Shown here: one piece after another, positions 62,501 through 64,000 of the stretch
Layout of the letters: the number at the start of each line of letters is the position of its first letter
How positions within the stretch are numbered: position 1 is the stretch's first letter
Origin: Prolixibacteraceae bacterium
GTDB lineage: Bacteria; Bacteroidota; Bacteroidia; Bacteroidales; Prolixibacteraceae
Length of the DNA stretch: 64,000 nucleotides
Assembly: GCA_947475715.1 (NCBI GenBank)
Contig: CANJNY010000011.1
Span: 1-64,000, forward strand
Direction: 5' to 3'
Program-made: the position numbers and the translations under genes
The notes under the pieces: model-generated
Told to the model about the DNA's origin: nothing
The model's database searches: none
Seen by the model: only the letters and a program-made list of their open reading frames with translations

Positions 62501-64000
62501 TCCAATCGGTATTTATTGCACCGGTCCATGCACCCGGAATACAACCACCCGAACTAACTGTCAGATATCCTGAATTTGCCGCGAAATGGGCATCAACCGT
62601 CGCTCCGCCTCCTGCACCTGTTCCGCCATAAATCCCAGTTGTGATTGGCGTTCCATTATCAAGAACTAAATTTGTAGTAACATGCTGATTTACTCCCAGG
62701 TCGGCAACAACACTATTTATCGCCAGTGTGTTTCCAACAGTTGTACCGCCGGCAAAAGTCTTTATGCTGGCAGCTGTTCCCGAAAGGGTAAGATTATAAT
62801 AAGTTAAGACTGATACTGCTTGTGCTGCTCCCGAATAATTAACCGTTCCTGAACTTGCAGTAAAGGTCCCCCCAGTTCCGCTAACAGGTGTTGCACCGGT
62901 GAAGTTTAAAGTACTGGTTGCACCATCAAGAGTTCCATTAGTACGGGTATAAACACCACTAATTGTATGGGAACGTCCAACTCCAAGGTTGAGTGTTCCG
63001 CCGGTTCCATTAATTGTCAGATTGGCAGCATTCAGATTTCCCGCTAAGGTTGCAATACCCGCAGTCTTGCTCATCGTTACTGTACCCGTGGTTGTGAAAC
63101 CTGCGATGCTGTTTGCAGTTGTAATACCCGAAAGGGTTATCGGAGCGCTTCCTGCGGTAAAGGTACCAGTTGCATCAATAGTTAAATCACCGGTGAAGGT
63201 CACCGCATTATTGGCCGTGGCAAGGTTAGCAAGGGGGAAAATATGCAACGGAACATTTGTACTGTTTCCGGCATTCCCGATTACACGGGCGCCATCGAGG
63301 GTGATCGTTCCTGTCCCTTTAATCATTACTCCGCCTGAACTGGTGAAAGTTCCCGGCCATTCCAATGAAGATGTTCGCGGTGAGGTTGTGTTGTACTGAA
63401 TCATCGCATTTGCTCCGTAAATTATCGATCCGGTGATTGTATTTGCGATTCCGTTTTCTATCGAAAGAATACCATTGATCGTGGTAATTCCGGCACCAAA
63501 GGTAACCGCACCGGTTCCAGTCAGGGTAAGATTATTATAGGCTGTGGGTGCGCTAATGGTTTGTGCTACACCATTTAAAATTACAGATCCTGTTCCCGCT
63601 GCGAAGGTTCCCGAATTGGTCAGATTACCTTTTAAAGAGAGTGTACCGTTATTGGCAAGGAAGGTACTACTTGCATTGTTAAGTACATTACCGTTTACAG
63701 TTAGCAATCCCGAATTTGCAGTAAAGGTCCCGCTATTTGTCCAGTTACCACTAACGGTTAAACTATTGGTTGTATTTATAGTAAGCGAAGCGCTTGCGGC
63801 AATTGTAATGTTGTTACAAGCTGCTGCAGAACCGATTGCCGGATAGAATCCTGATACTACAATCGGAATAGATACATCAACCGATGCATTAGGGACTGTT
63901 CCACATGACCAGTTGGCCGTATTGTCCCAGTTGGTATCAACACCCAGCCAGGTATTTGTGATACATGAATTTCCCACATTTAAAACACCGGTGGCCGCTG
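47268..64000 (-). CDS. Giant T9SS-secreted repeat adhesin-like protein (5' end beyond window)
   Basis: The frame is open from the right edge to 47268: more than 5570 residues and still incomplete at the N-terminus. The GTG at 63977 is only an internal codon, since upstream codons stay open. Order from N to C: two WxGxxxxxWxxxxNW-headed beta-rich stretches (62.4-64 kb); two Gly-rich domains; a PKD domain (FSANPISLNAGTTVQF, near 58.8 kb); Ig-like modules with conserved Cys pairs; nine roughly 100-residue repeats; BIG2-like repeats; MBG/YDG-type domains; and a C-terminal T9SS type A sorting domain (YPVPNSGIF...GLYTLLFYNDNFKKSHKIFIHK). The protein is presumably exported, then released or anchored on the cell surface. 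No enzymatic domain is recognised. A role in adhesion or matrix is inference. Confidence 0.9.
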   Translation of the reverse strand, partial: AATGVLNVGNSCITNTWLGVDTNWDNTANWSCGTVPNASVDVSIPIVVSGFYPAIGSAAACNNITIAASASLTINTTNSLTVSGNWTNSGTFTANSGLLTVNGNVLNNASSTFLANNGTLSLKGNLTNSGTFAAGTGSVILNGVAQTISAPTAYNNLTLTGTGAVTFGAGITTINGILSIENGIANTITGSIIYGANAMIQYNTTSPRTSSLEWPGTFTSSGGVMIKGTGTITLDGARVIGNAGNSTNVPLHIFPLANLATANNAVTFTGDLTIDATGTFTAGSAPITLSGITTANSIAGFTTTGTVTMSKTAGIATLAGNLNAANLTINGTGGTLNLGVGRSHTISGVYTRTNGTLDGATSTLNFTGATPVSGTGGTFTASSGTVNYSGAAQAVSVLTYYNLTLSGTAASIKTFAGGTTVGNTLAINSVVADLGVNQHVTTNLVLDNGTPITTGIYGGTGAGGGATVDAHFAANSGYLTVSSGGCIPGAWTGAINTDWNTAGNWCNNTIPTASTNVTINSGGNQPIIGTTGMVCNSITINSGATLAVSGAFTLTVSGNWINNGTFTSGTGTIILNGAAQTITGANVFNNLTLRGTGAVTFPATTINGTLSVENTVSNTYNGVITYGAAGKLQYTATRTASTEWPASFTGTGGVAIQGGTLTLNGTKTLGNNTNVPLSIVSGATLITAGNPLTFHGDFTNAGTFTGGASAITIAGTTAAQNIAGFTTTGLVSMTKTGGTATLLGAVSGAGLTIAGTGGTLNLGASLSHTFTGAVTLTGGTLNGGTLTTLNLTGAGSVWAGTGSNFTCGTGTVVLSGLAQTLTVGSTFNNLTLTGTAAVKTFSAASTVNGILSMEGTATTTGTTLAYGSAATLQYQGSAAQTTGAEFPATFGGSGGVIINNSFGVTLTTPNKVVTGPLALTAGILSTSAFSITANGAITRGTGWVYGALALTFPTGASTKTFAIGDATNYIPQTVTFTGTGVTTSGTLSAATSAGKMANYLGSGLDLIHYVNRSWVFTANGLVASPSSATINLSWLAGDVTSGANTAKFNVAEYVGTAWTAPGINNRLATSIDAQSITTFGSFAVGEITGSQGSGIITVLGPGTFTVPQGINTMDVYLWGGGGAGGGRLANNFYAGGGGGGGGFQKATIAVTGGQVYNYYVGKGGAGNSTRAGIAGDSTIFSGYGITVKASAGKGGGLGTIPTKTGKGGAGGTGSYTGAVTLPIPHTGGLGGQDLTPTPPATHDGRGTATGQGHGAGGGGGAGDAGDGGAGLGGAVPTGGGGGAGTIVGYAGGGGSGSLNGTTPGGSGTTPGGGGGGVSDILYAYSQNGGTGGDGQIAIVWDCTTADVTGLAITTPSLTVCSGDPATVGISSILTTGNYTITYSITDGVTTNTNVVPLIIDNANGVGTGHFSTVAIPFVGSTTLTIAKVACSTTNTGITANIIVNPAPVPTFTTAPPAAVCPNTNVIYTTQSGQSAYVWTIPGLAGTDYTVVSGGSSTDNSLTLQWLISGLDTVRVNYNSSANTCNAIAPAKAGTAVYLPPDAAGTITGTATICQGTNNVKYKVPAIGNALTYVWAYSGAGATITTTSAAADSCTINFASNATAGNLTVYGVNNCSNGTISPNYPINFSVLPGAGGSITGNQTICITAAGLSGVQYSVPAIAAATSYGWRYSGTGVTISDTTIVNPTLTFAANATGGNLSVRGKNGCGNGVYSADYLITVGRLPIAGFSANPISLNAGTTVQFTDTTKFAPTSWKWRFPGGSIGSSTLQNPAVVYDSPGNYSVTLTTVNGCGTDSITRSSYIKVNYSSNGVPGDYRFVVPAGVYNLTVQVWGGGGAGGSGGTVDAARAGGGGGASAWSDILVNPGDTINYHVGAGGTPGATLTTAPTAADASYFGNTVYAGGSAGSKVYAPAGGFGTGGSTAGGIGGLAANCIPVANAFGGGNGGGNVSTSGGGGGGSAGSGSVGGNGGVGTTVTAGTAGTYSGALYAGAAGGNGGTSGNIGVTGQRPGGGGGGKGSLGQLSGTGAAGQVYISTPCQVVNVSNFSVATVSSCSGWPATIRINSSTIPNGTYTVYYGLSGSNTTPHNYITSSLIFSGGTGTFATMALPNTGTTNVIVTGIGCTNVFTGNTGSFTINGSPAAPVSGGDIKQCLASPVQTLTATATPASGTTLVWYDADVAVGGNIVANPTLNHVGTVTYYASSQITGGCGSSTRTAVKLTIGQPTITLNSATCDANNTTYATIVTVSSGTVTSTLGTPTNVGNVWTIAGASKGQDMTLTVNDAGCINSLVVTAPSCICPANQLPVISGNLAACIGSPTQLSGTGTPATLNPWVSATPSVATISNTGLVSPLAVGTSLITYTNNLGCSNSATVTVNTSLVVTISGSSTICLNSGTTLTPILGGTWVSSNPAIATVTNGGIVTAVSLGKAVFTFTNVYGCNATTDTVTVSAYPAAPTASSTQVFCLDGTAHEPVATAPAGSSIVWYDADAPGGSVIFTPSQTLVGSSTFWAASAINSSLCTSLTRTAVTVTVNPAPTITVKSAVCSVDETTYTLTVTASAGTVSLTCTAGNTPTHVGDEWTIANIPSNNAITLTSADGNACPGTLDLPVRDCTCPDIAAPTSGGDITQCVTSPIQTLTATATPAPGTKLVWYDAATNGSVRTNPTLNTVGTITYYAESDSILTGCTSFSRTAVTLTIQPLPTITTSSTTDAVCFDAANAQITNLAYSATTGSPTTYSIAWNSSPSNTLAAITNASLGGNIVQITVPENTQPGTYTGTITVKNAGGCVSTGTTFTLIVSAPPTITLDPTASSECLSSGSQSATLAYSATTGSPTLYSIVWNAIPANNFVGVSNASLPASPITITVPANTLAGTYAGTLTVKNANGCVSTGSAFALTVEAPPTITTAPTAADVCIGAAAQTTPLTFSATSGSPVSYSISWSGSPANSFAAVTDATLGSSPINITVPANTAAGTYTGTITVKNATGCVSAGSTFTVTVVSPPSITADATAAEVCFSLAAQTTSLGYSAVVGTPTTYSIAWNSSPTNTFVAVTDGTLTSSPLTINIPANTVAGTYTGTLTTKNATGCVSSGSSFTLTVKPSPTIAAAATATGVCFDVNAQTSELTFSGTTGSPLTYSITWNSSPSNSFANVTDVTLGSSPISIAVPAATLAGDYIGTITVKDVTGCVSTGNTFTLSVNALPTITTSATAAGVCINNLAQQTTLAYSATTGSPSTYSIVWSNSPINSFVDVTDASLTGTPITINVPAASAVGTYTGTITVKNANGCVSTETTFTVVVNDLPSISSSAAATDICFSLNSQTTSLAYAAPVGTPTTYSIVWNVFPTNSFANITNVILPATPITITVPANTTPGTYTGTVTVTNANGCVSVGKTFTVTVNPAPTITADAAATAVCFSTVAQSSSLAYSATTDVPTLYSIVWTGTPANSFAAVTNSTLPASPITIAVPANTAAGNYTGTLSVTNGNGCASVGTPFTITVNPLPTITTAASAMVCVSTSAQSSLLTYSSTTGTPTIYNIVWNSTPVNTFSSVSGAALTPGSISIDVPANTAVGTYTGTLTVGNANGCIGTGTTVTVVVNGTPVVTASSNSPVCDTGSLNLTGGPDGMSSYAWAGPEGYISALQSPSISPVNVTEAGTYFLTVSNGNGCVATDSTVVVVNPLPAFTITTPAQCAVNLLTYSLQVTVSAVSVTSTSGTVVNTSGNLWTISGVLSGVPITLTATDANGCSGLLDVTAPDCTCPVMPAPVSGGDMEYCTGSPVAVITATVGIGETVDWYSGPSGGIALLSGNTSFRPSGGGTYYAEARNLTSNCKSTTRTAINVIMEPLPAAIVGANVGICAGGTTQLGAAAVVGNTFSWTASPGIFTSTLANPTVSPTVTTTYTLVETVTSTGCTSSNSVTITVNPTPTITGTSIVCSGSTLQLTGSGAPAAILPWISASPAVATVSNTGVVTGVLAGTSVITYTNSSGCTATVTVTVNVAATITGTLSVCLGSTTQLTGGGNAAGVTPWVSSNQAVATVSATGLVTSVLAGTTLITYTNSTGCTNSVTVTVNPSAIITGTAAVCIGATTQLTGSGTAAAVSPWFSGTPGVAPVSGTGLVTGVTVGTSIITYTNSSGCTVTSTVTVNPAATITGTLTVCVGLTTQLTGSGTAAAVSPWTSGNTAVATVSNTGLVTTIAAGTSLITYTNSSGCTISATVTVNALPTITVTTPAACATNLLTYSVGVTVSNGTVTSTAGTVSNVGNVWTVSAVPAGVNIVITVTGTNTCPNTLNVTAPNCNCPVITAPISGGNQQYCTGGTIPALTASVPAGITIDWFAGAAGGTPLLSGNTSYAPAAAGTFYAEARNSTSGCLSTTRTAITLTINQLPFITGTLSVCVVSTTQLTGSGTASAATPWSSGNTSVATVSNTGLVTGASAGTAVITYTNNTGCSITTTVTVNPLPVLGAITGIFDVIAGGTTQLSETATGGSWSSSATNIASISNTGLVTALATGTATITYTSANVNGCTNAVTQIITVNAVGGTLRITAGTVHKTYGVALSDGSFNLSNVTISGLIGGDVINSIDVAYLSGKGANAKVGTYKAAVDLRTPLGNASFDPQNYYIVFTAGDLIIDPAPLTIAGIDTAKISSTTLLGGAGSKRFTTSGLVNSETINTVTITYGSAGLPGAIAGAYFDQVMPSLPLGGATFSASNYAITYKGGTIFVGEAGAVTVIANPVTKNYGGSLTQGSLAGYAGVTVVGSNGEKVTVTVTYPAGGLPTDTVGLYPKGVVISDPKGFTAPYSKVTLVNGDLTVVPKTLTITANNIEHPYGQARTSPGAGSTAFAVSGIANGQTINSATVTYGAGAAATDVAGTYSGSITLSALVGNPTFDPKNYKITLNPGSIKVTPLPLTITTKGVSKPYGTTLSARTVGLSDFSYNSSQLLPGETITSLYVTYRAGSSASADTTGHVFSHAVIPAIPSGPSPFKASNYEITAIAGDLTIGEGSVTVTVDSKNKCVDGAVYNGGYSYTVSGLAAGEVLSGTAVYGGTGGPGTTATSPGDYPITISGLNNPKYTVKFVDGKLSINELPLATVAASQGICAGTMVTIGAAPGVGTRTYAWTSVPAGVAIPNQSNPSVAPLVTTTYNLVETIKATGCTAHNSTVVTVQPQLTADAGVAQEICAGGTVVIGTPGIVGNTYTWTLGDGTVVSNLANPTITPKGSEFYKLTVTKAGSCTATDGVLVNVIPKPTPAIIASPLSASVCLNNEVVYTTESGKFGYAWTWSGGTKIAGGSVTDNTITIKWNVEGDQKVTVNYSNGANCAVADLPGESNLSISPAPGKSGDITGSKTICAPSNGNVYSVTPTAGITYVWTIVPSTGANISGQGSASITVDFDGTATTGKIYVYGKNDCRSGASDSLTFDLTQKPLAAGIITGESNFVLNSSGAYSVEPIEFATDYVWTVPSGVTVVTADNIGLNHNHVTLNFGPTAVAGNIYVVGKNDCSSGPQSPLIALTVPTKSSIIYPVPNSGIFTARISFPEETTFNIMVADPLGNIILEILDVKTSQGVFSQELNLGSVSTGLYTLLFYNDNFKKSHKIFIHK
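48800..50445 (-). repeat. MBG/YDG-like domain series in the giant gene
   Basis: Five or more modules with a K-x-Y-G opening (HKTYGVALSDGS, TKNYGGSLTQGS, EHPYGQARTSPG, SKPYGTTLSART), an internal GE/GQ-T-I-x-S segment and a closing NYxIT...GxLxI. These match the MBG domain class found in large Bacteroidota and Lactobacillales surface proteins. Confidence 0.75.
51385..52285 (-). repeat. Four tandem BIG2-like repeats (about 72 aa each)
   Basis: Repeats share ITGTxxVCxGxTTQLTGSG, then AVATVSNTGLVTxVxAGTSxITYTNSSGC and TVTVN. Further single copies lie near 50.7-50.9 kb and 56.7-57.1 kb. Copies differ at many positions, so the array is not a recent expansion. Confidence 0.8.
53240..55917 (-). repeat. 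Nine tandem 100-residue repeats in the giant gene
   Basis: Each unit runs PTIT...A..VC, then TTSLAYSATTGSPTTYSI, W.SSP.NSFA.VTDA.L, PITITVPANTAAGTYTGTITVKNANGCVSTG and FTVTV. There are nine copies of about 300 bases, each with one Cys near the start and one in NGCVS, a spacing that suggests an intradomain disulfide. The units are related but diverged throughout. Confidence 0.85.
57895..58570 (-). repeat. Glycine-rich domain 2 of the giant protein
   Basis: Opens with FVVPAGVYNLTVQVWGGGGAGG and continues with many GGGG, AGG and GNGG runs, ending PGGGGGGKGSLGQLSG. Same layout as the Gly-rich domain about 2 kb upstream, so probably a duplication. Confidence 0.8.
59990..60715 (-). repeat. Glycine-rich domain 1 of the giant protein
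   Basis: Opens with GTFTVPQGINTMDVYLWGGGGAGG and ends GGDGQIAIVWDC. Contains YYVGKGGAGNS, matching NYHVGAGGTPG in domain 2. The pattern (VxLWGGGGAGG core) resembles glycine-rich domains of phage tail-fibre and bacterial surface proteins. Confidence 0.8.

Noticed and set aside
47268-64000. Many long plus-strand and off-frame reading frames inside the giant gene (for example 61414-62031)
   Set aside because: They follow from the repetitive, stop-poor composition opposite a Thr/Gly/Val-rich gene. Their translations are low-complexity Val/Pro-rich, with no recognisable domain.

Overview
The window looks like chromosome from a member of the Bacteroidota, most likely an environmental Bacteroidales/Marinilabiliales-type organism; no database search was possible. 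Reasons: many genes carry a TAnnTTTG -7 promoter box, the giant protein ends in a Por/type IX secretion (T9SS) sorting domain, there is a Bacteroidetes-type serine palmitoyltransferase, an S46 dipeptidyl-peptidase, LytTR regulators, a DPE2-type glucanotransferase, and sigma-ECF/TPR gene pairs.

Layout. 1-2.6 kb: end of rnhB, then a sphingolipid pair (serine palmitoyltransferase plus a short-chain reductase). 2.6-7.8 kb: B12-dependent ribonucleotide reductase, folB and glnS. 8-15.5 kb: CBM20-GH77 glucanotransferase, a LiaF-like membrane protein with a LytS-type kinase and LytTR regulator, waaA and rnhA. 15.6-17.8 kb: S46 peptidase. 17.9-25.1 kb: a complete trpEGDCFBA operon on the minus strand, preceded by two consecutive leader-peptide/terminator modules that look like tandem transcription attenuators. 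25.4-34.3 kb: an accessory block containing an ECF sigma factor, a membrane TPR protein (possible anti-sigma factor), a signal-peptide-bearing TPR-CHAT protease, a small double-glycine-leader peptide, a C39-peptidase ABC exporter and an HlyD-type adaptor. 34.5-45.7 kb: housekeeping genes (kbl, Tat-exported superoxide dismutase, gltX, CDF transporter, dapF, M23 peptidase-dxr-rseP, tatA, a GIN-domain lipoprotein and a TetR regulator). 46.3 kb: a stand-alone LytTR regulator. 47.3-64 kb: the 3' 16.7 kb of one giant gene for a secreted repeat protein that runs off the right edge.

Most promising points. (1) The trp leader contains two Trp-codon-bearing short ORFs, one with Trp-Leu-Trp-Trp and one with Trp-Arg-Trp, each followed by a hairpin and U-tract; the first module shows clear mutually exclusive 1:2, 2:3 and 3:4 pairings. 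(2) The 25.4-34.3 kb block pairs a peptide secretion system and its likely cargo with a predicted periplasmic CHAT protease and an ECF regulator. An 11-base motif is shared by the sigma-gene and exporter upstream regions, and no peptide-modifying enzyme is seen.
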